A stretch of 64,000 nt of DNA, from contig CM121342.1 of NCBI GenBank assembly GCA_051530055.1, forward strand, positions 7,378,001 through 7,442,000, read 5' to 3'. Below the pieces are notes generated by a model that was given only the letters and a program-made list of their open reading frames with translations, was not told the origin of the DNA and made no database searches. The translations under genes were made by a program, and so were the position numbers. The DNA comes from Neoechinorhynchus agilis (lineage: Eukaryota > Acanthocephala). Positions within the stretch are counted from its first letter, which is position 1. Every line of letters starts with the position of its first letter. Shown in pieces: positions 21,926 to 34,264 of the stretch.

Positions 21926-22739
21926 TTTATTTATTATTTTGGTGATAGTATTCCCGGTAATAGCACATTTGATTTTGATTTATTGGAAATATTTCGCGAG
22001 GTGACCTCGCCTCACGAGTCATTGTTTGCAAGTGTTTACGACGTTAGACCGTGTAGATTCGATCTGATTCTAAAGCCGAATTGCACGAAGATTGCAAGCG
22101 CTACGTTTAAAAATTAATCAAGGAATTTTACTTGATTTTTTATTTTTATAAAATTATTGCTAGGCTCACCGAAACTCTTTAAAAAAGTCCAATTTTTAAA
22201 ATTTTTAAATTTTTCATCGTTTCAACAAGTAATCCACCTCGGACAAATTTTCTACAATTCTTGCTATCCGAATTATTACTAGGAATTTATCTAGCATTCG
22301 TGGCTCATCCGAAACTGTTTGAAAAAATTCCATATTATTAGAATCTTAAAAATTTCCATCATTTAAACATTTGCTCCACTTCTCAAGCTTCCTGAATTAA
22401 TACTAAGAATTTATCTATCTATCATTAATGGTATCTCTCGTTTGCGGTCGACCATTGGGTCCCGAATTTTGGCGAATGCCGCACCTAAAAAATTGTTTCT
22501 GTATTTCTTGAAATTGGAAGCTTGAGTACAACATCATTTCGTTTCGAAAAGTTGATTCCCACAAAGAATTGGTCAGTTTCTACTTTTTCAGTGATTCTTC
22601 AATCCTTTTAAAAAACTTTCTTCTATTCGGAAGATGGCTTTTTAAATACTCACGACATAAATCTTTTTAAAATTTAGAACCTACATTCAACAATTTCAGA
22701 AGCTTTTTTCAAACCTTTATAAAGTCGCGATTTTTTTTC
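21926..22739. other. Intergenic with a diverged two-copy repeat
   Basis: Two diverged copies of a unit of about 135 bp lie at 22150-22280 and 22300-22420, sharing blocks such as ccgaaactntttnaaaaa and atttttcatcnttt. No gene signal is seen. Confidence 0.45.
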
Positions 22740-25700
22740 AATTAATTTAAAAAGCCTCCACCACCAACGACACCGATGCCGTCCCTTCGCTTCGCTCGGA
22801 ACCTGGATGCTAGACGACAATATGAAGACGGAAACTTGCCCGCCCAAAATGAGCCAAGTGAAAAGACCGATTAAACGCCAAACGCTACCCAGACACCAGG
22901 CATAAATTATGTTCATTAAATCACTGACGCAGACACCTTGAACACGCAACTTATCGATCGCGCTCAACCTGAGAAGACCAACGCTGCCGGGCTCCCACGC
23001 GTCTCTACTGGTTTGTGTCCGGTTTGCGGTAAGTCTTTTAAATTAACCAATTTTTGAGTTTGGTTTGCTCATGGTCCCGGGGATCTCCGCTGTAGCGGGT
23101 CTTGTACTCCGCCACAATCAACCGATCTGCTTATGCCTGCGACCTCTCAGATCACCACTGACTCTATTTCGACAGCTGATATCGTGCGGTTTCTGCCCAG
23201 GAACGTCCTGAAACGGATCCCCAAAGGCGCGCGATATCTGGTCGCCAAAGCATTTACGGGATTGCTCAATGATTGCCTCCAAGAGAACCACGGCTCTTCG
23301 CCTCCCCGCGCTTAGTCCTTTGCACTAGTGATGATTCTCGGGTGTCTTTCATATCAACAATCAAAGAAAGGGTGGCCTCCTTCGAACAGATATTTAATAA
23401 TTTCGAAATGAAATTTCGCGAGGTTCGTAAGGGACGCACGAAGGAAGGGTTTCGTTGCCATTTTTCGAACCGATCCCTGACTGAACGCGTCTCCGAAGCT
23501 TGCGGACGGAGATGTTCGGGGGACACCCGTTCAAATTTTAGAGTTAAAAAGGCCATCTCATCTTTTGCAAATGGTTCGGGTCATGGGCTTGACGGGTTAA
23601 GGCCTCAGCATCTAAAGGACGTGATGTAGCTCTCTTTAGAAAGTGCGCTTTCTCGGTTAGTCGACCGTCTGACTGGAGAGGATTTGAATCCCGCTGCAAA
23701 AGACCTATTTATCGGAGCATCATTATGTGCCCCCACAAAAAAACAAGGTGGGATTCGTCCCATCGCCGTATTTTCGACAAACCGGGCAGTCCACCTGGGC
23801 TGCTGCACATTCTGTGGGACGGAAGCTGTTGTCCACGCGCTCCGAAACTTTACTACGATGAGTTCAGAACCATGCGCGATTCTTAAGTGTAATTTTCAGA
23901 ATGCCTTTAATTCTCTCAATAGAGAAACCATGTTCTGCGCAATTAGGGATCACGTACCAGAAGCTTTTCCTTATTTTCTCAACGCATACGGGACCCCGAC
24001 TCCTTTGCTGTTCAACGATCACCTCATTTGGTCCGAAAGAGGAGTGCAGCAGGGAGACCTCGGTCCAATCGCTTTTTCCCTTGCAGTTAATCCAATAGCG
24101 CATTCTCTCCAGTCCAGCTTTAACGCTTTGTACCTGGATGACGCTACGCTCGGAGGTGATCCCTCCGTAGTACTGCGCGATCTGGAGACACGCGTAAAGG
24201 AGACGGCGAGGTTGGGCTTTGAGCTTAATGCAGGGAAATGTGAATTGTTGGTAATGAGCATCGAAAGTGAGTCATCGCAGAGCGAAATTTTCAAAGGTTT
24301 TAGAAATCTGGCACCCGGTATAGAATTGATCGCTCTTGACCGGCTGAGTCTTCTAGGGAGCTGCGTTTTTGATTCGAATGTGGAAAATGAAATCGACCAT
24401 CTACTCCCGAACATCACGATACTGCGCGATAGAGTCCGGGAACTTTCGGCACACGAGGCTCTATCCCTGATCAAGGATACCCTCTTCATTTCGAAACTAT
24501 TTTATAAGCTGCGTACGGCTTCCTTCTTCAAGCACGTCAATAAGTTAAAGAAACTCGATGACATTGTGAAGGCGTGTCTTGAGCACATTTTTAATATCCA
24601 GCTATCAGACGAGACCTAGCGACAACCTTCATTGTCTGTATCGTCCGGTGGCTTGGATATTCGAAAAACAGTAGATGTGTCGTTGTCCGCGTTTTTAGGA
24701 TCATTCGAAGGGAGTCAAGATCTGGTAAAACGTATGTTGGGACCCATGTTCTGTTTAGCGGACGAATTTCAATTGGCGGTCCAGGAATGTTGGGAGAAGA
24801 CGTATTACAACCAAGTTGCCGTAAGTGGCATAAAACAGCCCATCTTGGATAAACCTTTAGTCGCCCGAGCTCATAGTTCTCTAATTTCAGGCTCTCGCGG
24901 CGAGGTCGACCAGGCTAGAATGCTGACAGTCTCTATAAGAGAATCGGAAGCAGGGTTAGAAGCCCTACCCATTGCATCCGTGGGAACACTCCTCGTAGAT
25001 GAAGCAGTTCGGATCGGAGTGTTCCTCAGATTAAATCTACCGATTTGTGTCGAACATCGTTGCCAGTGTGGAATGATCGTGGATCCACTGGGGAGACATG
25101 GTCTTGTTTGCAACAAATCAGGGGGTCGTTTCTCACGGCATGCTGAATTGAACGACGTAATTTCGCGTGTCCTAAATAACGACAAATTTATCTATTTTAA
25201 GCCGATTAAAAAATATTTTTAACAATTCAAACAATCTGTTTGAAGCACACTCACCACCTCCCGCCGAATTCCAGCTTTTGTCCTTCCTCGACCGTCGCCA
25301 TCACGCTGACAGCACTGCCCCGTTGTACTGCTAGCGAGATATTTTGTCGAAGGAATACGCCTGCTCTTGGGTCTCCGGTCGTTTCTCTCAATTTCTTCGA
25401 GAGATCCTGGAGAAGAGAGAGTGCCGAGCTGCCGAGCGCTCCATACGTCTCTACCCCAAAGGGGACAAAATAGTGAGCCCTCGATAAGTGAAGATATTTG
25501 CGTATTTTCCTCCCTTCCGCTGCACTGGCGGCACCACCGGCGATTTCGAGGGAGTAGGGGATGTTGCTGGCTACGAGGGTGTCCACACACGTGGCGTCCC
25601 AGAGAAGGCATTTGCCCTCCCGCCACGGGAAGACCGACATTCCATCGGTTCTCAACGCCTGAGCAATTGCGTTATTGATTTCAGAATGGCGTGAGAACCT

Positions 25701-26139
25701 TCCTCCTGACGTCCCAAATATTTTAGAGCCAAGCAACCTGTGCAAGCTAGATGGCCGTCGTCCTGATGGCGTCACCGTATTCTCGTGGCGAGAAAGCAAA
25801 TGTTTTTTTCTGGGACGCCACGTGTGTAGATACGTCCGCGGCAAGTGATAAGAGGTCTGTGGTGCATTCCCCAGGGGAGTGGCTACTGCCGCGGAGGACC
25901 ACAAGGTGGCCAAATCTAAGGAATTAAGCAGGTTTCACGTTTTTGTACCCTTTGGAGTGGAGACTCTTGGTGCGCTCGGTAGCTCGGCACTTAGATTTAC
26001 CAAGGAGTTATCGAGAGGACTCAAGATCAAGACAGAAAATACAAGAGCTGGTGCCTTGCTTCGCCTAAACATTGGTCTCGCGATCCAAAGACGAACCACT
26101 GCAGGGAGACCGTTGCCTCTTCTTAGTGGACGGTGGTGA
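22740..26139 (+). mobile_element. RLE-type LINE copy C, near full length, interrupted
   Basis: The most complete copy of the family. The order is: a zinc-finger-like CPVCGKSF motif at 23014-23037, an N-terminal region (DIVRFLPRNVLKRI), an RT with GHGLDGLRPQHLKD, GGIRPIAVFSTNRA, KCNFQNAFNSL, GVQQGD and the catalytic YLDDATLGGD, a thumb, a knuckle C-x-CG-x9-H-x3-C, and an endonuclease-like region (LDGRRPDGV, then FVPFGVETLGALG). It ends at ...LSGRW plus TGA at 26139. Zinc finger, RT, CCHC and PD...D order is that of R2-type elements; the exact clade is unresolved. It carries a stop at 23627, another at 24617 (where copies B and E read Trp), a GDLGP in place of GDPLGP, and the insertion of copy D at 25185-25712. 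It is therefore dead. Confidence 0.85.
25185..25712 (-). mobile_element. RLE-type LINE copy D, inserted in copy C
   Basis: A 5'-truncated C-terminal fragment on the minus strand. It reads SGGRFSRHSEINNAI, GKCLLWDATCVDTLVASN, HYFVPFGVETYGALGSSAL and LEFGGRW, then TGA at about 25250. It lies inside copy C, whose sequence breaks off at VISRVLNN and resumes at DVPNILEPSNLC. D keeps the endonuclease-region bases that copies B and E have lost. It lacks a block of about 20 residues before the PDG-type motif. About 65 bp of AT-rich DNA lies between the break in C and D's 3' end. Confidence 0.85.
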
Positions 26140-26441
26140 TTGTTTAAACGTTTTGTTGCTTATGTGTTTAAATGAAAGAGTTTCTTTCAAAAGAAATCAT
26201 CTCCTGAAAAAACCTCAACAGTCTTTTTAAATCAAAAAACGTTTTCTTAAACTCGTTTTATAGAAAACAATTTTCGGAAAAGGATTTTAAAAACATTTAC
26301 ATAAACGAAATGACCGTCCTGATCTCTTATTGCTCTAAGAAGACCAAAGTTTAGATCCTGCCTTAGATTCCTCGATAGCTGTAAAGCAAAATATCACACA
26401 ACTCCAAATCTTTCAAACCTTCATAGAATATTCTTATTGCG
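26140..26441. other. Intergenic, nothing recognised
   Basis: Short AT-rich spacer between the LINE end and the coiled-coil gene, with no feature supported. Confidence 0.5.
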
Positions 26442-27341
26442 ATGATATTAAATTCTTCTACTCAGTTAACCTTAACAAACTGGGCGCTCATTGCGATGTC
26501 AAAAACTTCGCCACTAAAAAGCAAAATAAGGCGCTGTTTCACGTCAAATGATGTTAACATTTTGTACAATGTTTTGAACGATATTTGCAAACAAGTTCTG
26601 GAGAGCTCAATGAATCCTAATTTTGAATTGAAAGGAAAGAAGCCTGGAGAAATCAAGAAATTTCTAGAAACCCATTTTCAAATGAGCCTTCAAATAAATG
26701 AACCAATTGGACGTGTTATTTTATTTCTAATGTTTATTTCTTATGGACTTTCGACTCAAGAAGTAAACCCATTTTTTCTTGAAGTTTGCCAAAAGCTCAG
26801 CGAGGACGAGCAGGACTTTTTGGTTGGTCTCATCTCAATCCTGACGATGAATGATAATGATTATCGTGAAGTTTTACTCAGAGGTGCGATTACAGATGCA
26901 ACCAAAAGATCGGCGAGAAGTGAACACCGAAAGGTTGCGGATCTCCTTAACAAAATGAAAAATGAAGCTAAGAGCACAAATAATGTTAGGAATTTGTCGG
27001 AAAATGACCATGAATCGAATTATACGAAATCGGAAGATCATGCGGCGAAAGAAGATATCAAGAATGAACGAAATTCGAGTAACGTCATTGAATTCGAGAA
27101 ACGGATGGCTTATTTAATTCAGGACAACAAACGCCTTAAAGATGAGCTCTCTATCAAGACAAAGTCTTGTTCGGATGCACTCATGAATTTAAAAAGTTTG
27201 ATTGAACAAAACGAGCATTTAAAAGTGGAGCTGTCTTTGGAGAGACAAAAAGTGAAGGATATTGCAGAATCCAAGGAGTGTCTTCGATTACAGCTTGAAG
27301 AAGTTACTGAAAAGTTATGTCAATTGGAAAAATTGGCCTAA
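26442..27341 (+). CDS. Uncharacterised protein with C-terminal coiled coil
   Basis: An intronless frame of 299 residues. The first 150 residues look globular and helical (ILYNVLNDICKQVLES, VILFLMFISYGLSTQEV, DEQDFLVGLISILTMND). A polar linker follows, and residues from about 215 to the end have heptad-like Leu spacing (RMAYLIQDNKRLKDELS, EHLKVELSLERQKVKD, LQLEEVTEKLCQLEKL). A later methionine (MSKTSPLKSKIRR) is an alternative start. A globular helical head plus coiled coil recalls hook-type adaptors, but I cannot assign a family. Downstream DNA is AT-rich and non-coding. Confidence 0.6.
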   Translation: MILNSSTQLTLTNWALIAMSKTSPLKSKIRRCFTSNDVNILYNVLNDICKQVLESSMNPNFELKGKKPGEIKKFLETHFQMSLQINEPIGRVILFLMFISYGLSTQEVNPFFLEVCQKLSEDEQDFLVGLISILTMNDNDYREVLLRGAITDATKRSARSEHRKVADLLNKMKNEAKSTNNVRNLSENDHESNYTKSEDHAAKEDIKNERNSSNVIEFEKRMAYLIQDNKRLKDELSIKTKSCSDALMNLKSLIEQNEHLKVELSLERQKVKDIAESKECLRLQLEEVTEKLCQLEKLA

Positions 27342-30300
27342 AATACGACAGTAAAAAAGAATTAAAAGTAGGAAAAGGAAAGAATAATTCTATTGATTTT
27401 TAAGACAAGCAAGAAGTTGAAAAAGTCCAGCTTTTTCAACAATGGAAATAAAAGGAATCGCAGTCCGAAGATAAGGAAATTTTATACTGTGAAAGAAGAG
27501 AAACGTTGGACATTGCCGTACAAATGAAGAGAAGTTATCCGGAAAATCTTTAATTTTTTCAATTTTCAGAAGTCATAACGTTTTTTAAATGAAGTTTTCC
27601 ACGATTCGCGTCTTCTATTTATTGTCGGATCCACGAATACGTTTCGCCGCAAATGTAGAATCGATCTTAAAAATAAAAGTCAAATTCTTCATTTTTTGTT
27701 TAAGAAATTATTGAATTTCATAAGCAATTTCTATCCATTTATTTGAGTTAAACGGAATATTTCATTGGTAATTGGCGTATTCTTGGATCCTTAGACGAAT
27801 GCACGTTTTCGTCGTATTTAGCAATAACTCATTTAGAATTTTTAAATTAAAGGTTTGAACTTAAAGGTGACAACTTGGAATGTGTCAAAATGTGCGCAAT
27901 TAATCTCAAATAAATAGCGCATCCGACAGCAGAGTATTTTTTAGTATCAGTTCGTCGATTGTGTATTATCGCCTAAAATTGCAAAATTTCGCCATCATCG
28001 ATGTGCAAATTTAATCTGAAACCGAGAAGTGTTGCATTGTCTTTATCGAACAGCAAAGATGACTTTTTATCGCATTTTCAAACGAGCTTTTATAATCAGA
28101 TATTTTACGAAATGGATGACAATGAAAAATGCTAACAATGAATTTTTTTTGCTTCGTAATTTCACATCCCCAATTTATAACTTGCTTTTGAAAGCATTAA
28201 AGAAATTGGACAAAAAATATTCGTTACAGAATTACCGCCCATTTATTCCAAAGATGGTACCGTGTTCTTTTGAAACCTTTAACAAAAAGCTGTGGACCGT
28301 AAAATATTTAAATCTTGAAAGCACTTTCCACGGTTGATGGCAAAGATAAAACAAGTGAAAGATAATCTTTGTTCTAGATTCGATCTGATTCTAGGTTAAA
28401 AGAAATTTTATTGAAGGAATTAAATTCAATTTGTCTAAATGGCATTTTTAGAAATAAATGTCATATTCTAAAATTTTCTTGAAAATATTTCTCGATTTTT
28501 TCTACGATTAAAATCAATTAACTGTTCATAACGGCAGTTATTGAGACTTGGTTTTGATCGCCTCAACTTGGACAGGAATTATACTTAAAGAAAATTTTCG
28601 ATAAAGTGAAAGCGGGAATAGTAAATTCCTTTAAAATGTATCGAGAATTGATCTTATACACTTAACCAATTCACGAAAAAATCTGAAGGTATTTCAATTA
28701 GAATTTCACAACAAACCTCAGTAAGATGATCGATCGTTTGAATTCAATCCCGTTTGTACCACATTTCTCAAATGTCCTCCAATTCGACAATAATCATTGC
28801 AATTTTCAGCCAATTTTAAGCGAAAAATCCAACCGTTTTTGTGCGCAAGTATTTTAAACGCGTACATTATTCGTAGGGGTATCAATATCGATTTTTATGC
28901 GCGTAGTTTGTAACGGAAATTAGCACATCAACTTTTTAACCAAAATTTCCATCGGCATTTCTTTAAAAATTAGTTTTGCAATTCATCTAAAACGCTCAAA
29001 TCATTTGAATTGTGAAAAAATACGTCCGAATAAATTTGCCCAATTTCCTCTACTAAAATTTTGCTTGAAGATTTAATTGTTCATGTTTTTATATGGGGGA
29101 ATTGAAAAGTCGGATTCAATAAATAATTGCTTCAATTTTTGCGTCATTTAAAAACAAAACATTATTAAGAATAGTCCGAATTTGTGATTTTGTACATTTT
29201 CCTTTCATCCAAAAAATTTTCTTATACACAAGATTAATCATTTTTGTGTCGATTTTTCGAAGACTTTAAGAATAAATGGCATATCTGTGTTTTTACAATC
29301 GATTGATCCATATTGACTGTGAGAATTTCTACGCAAGCATCAATAACTCTTCGAATGACATTTTACTCACCGTATCTCTTTTTTCTTCATTATTTCGATA
29401 CATTAACCATTAAAGAATCTAAGTGCTCTGCTTTCCAAGTTTTATACGCTCTAAGCTGCTGACATTAATTTTTCTTTAGGTTCTGAAACATTTCTGTTTT
29501 GATTAGCAAACATTTTGATCATATTATTGATAATTTTTAGAGTTCAACACTTTTATATATTGAATAATATTTCGCGACGGTAAAAATCCAAACAAGTATA
29601 TTGTTCAACGATTTTATTTTTAGCATATATTTAGATTGAACACCGGTGAAGCCTTTCAGAACACAAATAAATTGTTCTCCACAATCGAGCAATTTTTTGC
29701 GTTTTAAATTATAATCGAATAAAGTAAACTGAGACGCATATTGGTCTTCTAAGAAATCGATTCTCAATCGTATTTGAGCATCCATCGGTAATCGACAAGA
29801 TCCTCGAGTAATTTTTGGTGATTTGATATCGAAAAAGAACATCGCATTTCCGTTAATATATTCATCCGCACTTAAATTTTTTTAAAGTCATAAATTTGTT
29901 ATAGGAGTCTAGCCTTAAATTAAACGCAAAAGAGTATACATTCAAATGGCATATAAGATATTGTGTATTTTCTCATAAATCGTCGTCCGACTTTAACTTC
30001 TCAATACGACCATTATCGCTTCATTTAAATTCACTTCGGATGACAAGGCGATTTCACCACTGATTGCTCTCAACAAACGATAAAAACCCAAAACTCTGTT
30101 ACTAATTCACAGTTTTTATCTTTGTTTGACATATACCATTAGTGAAATTTAATGAGATCCATTGCATTCTCTCTTGAATGATTATTGACTAGTGCGACAT
30201 AAATACCGTTTTAGACCTTCCCAACTAAGGTTGCTGCTCTCTCAGCACCGCAAAAATGTCTTCAACCAAGTCATATAAATGCTTCTAATCAAGCGCATCC

Positions 30301-30403
30301 ATCCTACAAACTCCTGCTTTACATACTCAAAATTCAGGCATATAAAAAACGAGAGTGTAATTCCTTAGAATTTCCTGCGATCTACTAGAACTTCGGAAAA
30401 CAA
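27342..30403. other. Long intergenic stretch with one dispersed repeat
   Basis: Mostly AT-rich DNA without convincing genes. The second copy of the dispersed repeat of 21784-21925 lies at 28228-28368. A minus-strand frame of 101 residues at 29537-29842 (MDAQIRLRIDFLEDQYASQF) could be an exon, but nothing supports it beyond length. A TATA-like tataaaaaac at about 30340 belongs to the next gene. Confidence 0.45.
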
Positions 30404-30673
30404 ATGGGTTTATTTGCGCTCGTTGTCCTTATCACAACTTGCTGGCTCACTTCATTGTGTCAATGGAACCACCCTGATAAAATCTACGTTAATACTCATC
30501 CACGGAGGCTTTTATTGCATCAAGAAGTTCCTAAACTTGAAACATACAAGCAAAGCAAAATATATATTGAACCAAGTTCAGTGGTAAGCATGGACGAAAA
30601 TACAGGTCAGTGTTCATTGTACTTTTTTTGGAGAAACCTTTTGGACTTTAGATCGCAGCTTCTATTACTATGA
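30404..30673 (+). CDS. Possible small secreted protein
   Basis: The frame starts with a good signal-peptide profile (MGLFALVVLITTCWLTSLC) and continues with a short polar chain (YVNTHPRRLLLHQEV). A TATA-like box sits about 60 bp upstream. A donor-like gtcagt at about 30606 suggests that the coding sequence continues in another exon, so the printed end may be wrong. Family not recognised. AT-rich non-coding DNA lies on both sides. Confidence 0.35.
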   Translation: MGLFALVVLITTCWLTSLCQWNHPDKIYVNTHPRRLLLHQEVPKLETYKQSKIYIEPSSVVSMDENTGQCSLYFFWRNLLDFRSQLLLL

Positions 30674-31180
30674 TTACCCGGCACCATTTAAGTATTATAG
30701 CCGAAAAAGTAGAATACTCGCAAAGAAAGGAAGCTACTTAATTGGATAATAGTGTTCAAGTCAGTGTTCAAGGCATCTAAATTATATATCTCTTATTTGT
30801 TGTTAATGAGTTACACGTTTAATCCGGTCTTTACGTTGCAATTGAAAAAACGCATTGTAATTAAGCAATAATCAGAGAAGGTGCACCTTAGAATCGAATG
30901 CTCTTAAAACACTATCGAAAACCCAATTAATGCTAATTGTTATTCTGTTTTAAACATTTGGCACAAATAGTAGAATATTTAAGGTACAATGAAAACTAAT
31001 CGATTTAAACTTTGAAAATGCATATTCCGATGTCTAACAAAGAACCGTTCCTGAATTTAAAAAGAGTGTCTCAACAATAAGCTCCATCAACCCATAATGA
31101 TAACGATTTTGTTAGTTCGTCGATGTTGATGTAGGTGTCGCCGTGAGTAGAATTTGTAGACAGTGAGTTTCACCTCATAA
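30674..31180. other. Intergenic, nothing recognised
   Basis: AT-rich spacer with no coding frame or repeat match. Confidence 0.5.
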
Positions 31181-31184
31181 GAAA

Positions 31185-31420
31185 ATGATATTAAATTTCC
31201 GAATACTTAGGAACGAAGAAACCCACACTACTTTCCGTACGTTCATCTTCAGTTTTTGTTTAATTTTCCATTATTCGTTGCGCATCAACGAAACCTATGC
31301 AACTTTAGGCATTTACACACTGAGTCAAATTTGGGGAAAGTATATTTTCCGTTGCGATTTCGCGATTTTAAGTAGAACATTTTGTTGTTAATGAAAATAA
31401 GCATTCTTTACCTAATTTGC
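31185..31420 (+). repeat. Dispersed repeat, copy related to 41175-41515
   Basis: Blocks gaacgaagaaacccac, cactgagtcaaatttg and ttccgttgcgatttcgcga match, in opposite orientation, the segment at 41175-41515. The middle parts differ. A further short block (acgatgaaacccacg) recurs at 31457. Element type unknown. Confidence 0.55.
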
Positions 31421-31672
31421 GAAAGTCTTGAAGCATCAGAGGAGATGGATGGAACGATGAAACCCACGAAACATCTTAAGTTTTGTGATTCATTGTTCCG
31501 AGAATATTTTTTCTTATCTTAGTGACGAGCGAATGGAAAATGATTAAAATTTTAAAAGTAAAAATGTTACTTTAAGCCGAACCTACTGAAAAACCCCGTC
31601 GTTTAATTGCCGCATTAAAAACACATAATTAAAAGTTTCTTTCTATCCAATTGCTCCTTCGAGTGTATGTGT

Positions 31673-31863
31673 ATTCTCAATGACGAATTGTTACACACTC
31701 GAGCTTTATTATTGAACTGTTCATTGCGAATTTTCAAGGCTTCAGCCTCCTTCTCAAGCATTGCTTGTATGTTTATTACAAACAAGGAGGCTGAGGCCTT
31801 GAAAATTCGCAATGAACAGTTCAATAATAAAGCTCGAGTGTGTAACAATTCGTCACTGAGAAT
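31673..31863. mobile_element. Foldback with Penelope-associated sequence
   Basis: Near-perfect inverted arms 31673-31755 and 31784-31863 around a loop of about 28 bp. Each arm carries the sequence that translates as EAEALKIRNEQFNNKARVC. The same sequence lies next to Penelope-like fragments at 49850-49905 and 56038-56105, so I read this as a terminal fragment of that retroelement in head-to-head form. Confidence 0.7.
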
Positions 31864-32440
31864 TAAATGCTTTTTGGATTCAAAGATTAACTGCGAGTAA
31901 ATTCAAAAGTATCACCGTAAAAATCATATAAGATTATACGCTGAACACCGCAAACCCAAAAAGTATTCATAATGTGCGAATACACTGAAAACAATACAAA
32001 TTAGAGATTGATCAGATTTAAAAAGTCCACAATTATCCACGCCAAGAAAAACGCACTGAAAGCATACATTTTACGTAAATCCACGTGAAATTCCAAAAGA
32101 GTTGAAATTATTCGGACCAATAAAAGGATCCTTAATCAAACATTTCTAGGATGTAAATAACAACACGTTTATTGTTAGAAAAATACAAAGAATAGGATCA
32201 CCCATGTACCTTTGGGTCCTCATAAGCACCCGAGTTCATAATTGTTCAAAAAAGTGTCTCCGTTAATATGGAAATATGCAGTCGAGGGGTTTCCGTTCAG
32301 GAGGTAATATCTAGTCGGAGCGATGTCTATTCGGGTAGGAAATATCCGGTCGAAGACGGTTCCGTTCGGGTGGGCCCGTTCTGGTGGGAATTGGTGTTTA
32401 TTGTTTGCAGGAGCGCTCGTAAGGTTGGTCTTTCCTTTGC
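31864..32440. other. Intergenic, nothing recognised
   Basis: AT-rich DNA with a short GC-richer part near 32270-32440. No feature supported. Confidence 0.4.
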
Positions 32441-32443
32441 CAC

Positions 32444-33835
32444 AAACCTAACTCGCGTCGACAGTTTTACATCATCGTTGTGGCACTCTGAGGTTAGTTT
32501 TCTTTAACATTCAGAGCACTTGTAAAATCATTCGTCTGACATTAGCCGATAAAAGTAATTCTGTCGAAAAACGATTCGAAGTTAAAAGTTTAAGAAAAAA
32601 GGTTTCGATTGTAAATTGACACTTTTTTTAGAGTGCTGCTTTTATGACAAAAAGAAAATCTTTATTTCTGAGCTTTCCCAATGTTACGGCTTCTTCAAAA
32701 ATCTACAAATGTGCATGTGGAGATTTGAAGTGCGTGTTAAAGTAACGAAATTGAAGTGTGGAAGGTTTGTCCCGTTTGTTAAGCAGTTCTCGGACTTTGT
32801 CGAGCGGAGTTGTGTTTTTTGCCCTCGGTTTGGTCATGATTTCGGGGCCCGGATTCAGTGCTTTGAAAGAGTGTTTCGTCAGAAATGTTGACGCCAAGGC
32901 TGTTAAATTTTTCTTTTCTGTAGATGAACTCGCGATTATCGTCGGCCAAACATCGTTCACAGGTCACCTCGTTGACAACGCTGCTTCGTATGCTAATCGA
33001 ATCTTGGCGACCGTTTGTGTCCACGGGCATCCATGGTGCGTACACATCAATGAACGACGCTGAACCTTTTTCCGGCGTTTCACGACGTTCAGTTCTCGTC
33101 AGGATTCGCCTAAGCGTATGATGCTATTCTGTGCAAAATCCGGAAACCCATTCTCGATCGTCCGAGCAGCTTACAATAACCATTTAAGTGTCAATTTACA
33201 ATCGAAACCTTTTTTCTTAAACTTTTAACTTCGAATCGTTTTTCGACAGAATTACTTTTATCGGCTAATGTCAGACGAATGATTTTACAAGTGCTCTGAA
33301 TGTTAAAGAAAACTAACCTCAGAGTGCCACAACGATTATGTAAAACTGTCGACGCGAGTTAGGTTTGTGGTGAAGGATTCGGTTGTACTATCGCCGGGGC
33401 ACTACTTATATTCCGGGCGGTTGGAAGGTGAAGATATGGCTTTTCCGTAGACAATGCAAACGAGAGTTTTAGACATCAGCTCGACAAACTCCGAGAACTG
33501 CTTAACAAACGGGACGAACCTTCCACACTTCAATTTCGTTACTTTAACACGCACTTCAAATCTCCACATGCGCATTTGTAGATTTTTGAAGAAGCCGTAA
33601 CATTGGGAAAGCTCAGAAATAAAGATTTTCTTTTTGTCATAAAAGCAGCACTCTAAAAAAAGTGTCAATTTACAATCGAAACCTTTTTTCTTAAACTTTT
33701 AACTTCGAATCGTTTTTCGGATACGGTTATATTCTTAACCTGACCGTAATTCTTTGTTAAGTAAATCAGGATTACTTTTATCGGCTAATGTCAGACGAAT
33801 GATTTTACAAGTGCTCTGAATGTTAAAGAAAAGAA
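32444..33835. mobile_element. Complex inverted-repeat element, type unknown
   Basis: The left arm 32444-32810 is matched in inverted orientation by three right-hand pieces: 33180-33375 (complement of about 32443-32625), 33480-33720 (complement of about 32570-32810) and 33771-33835 (complement of about 32503-32567). A 50-bp unmatched insert lies at 33721-33770. The central 370 bp is GC-richer and reads on the minus strand as fragments such as VDTNGRQDSISIRSSV and LDKVRELLNKRD that I cannot assign. The layout implies a foldback that was then partly duplicated. Confidence 0.7.
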
Positions 33836-33889
33836 AATTAGTGGTCGATGGCCGTTTTATCCTTTTTTAAAGCGAATTATAATTGAATC

Positions 33890-34010
33890 ATTTTTGATAA
33901 TTTTCAGTGTTCGCGTAGGCCTTCTTCATTAGTCTATTGTTAAAGAGTTATATTTGCAAGTCCGAAAATTATCAAAACTCAATCAATTATTTGATAATTC
34001 GCTATAAAAA
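33890..34010. repeat. Foldback family, second copy
   Basis: It shares outer ends (gataattttcag / gaaaattatcaaaa), the central aggccttcttcat block and the right flank with the repeat in the TTLL10 intron at 2692-2815. The right inner arm has diverged, so it no longer folds as well. Confidence 0.65.
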
Positions 34011-34264
34011 GGTAAAATTAGTAGAATTCCTCATCTTTTACTTTTTTGATACATAATCATTGTAAGCCAAATCTTCACTTAAATGATCCACAAAGGATTT
34101 ATTTTTATCGACAAACGTACAATTTCAATCTACACGAAAGAAACAACCAAAACGTTTCCAATATTTGAAATGTGGGTGTTTCGTGGTAAGAACCATTTTT
34201 GGAGTAGCTCAATTTTCGGTTCAACACTATTCGGTGATATTTTTCAGAACTGTGAGTTTTCTGA

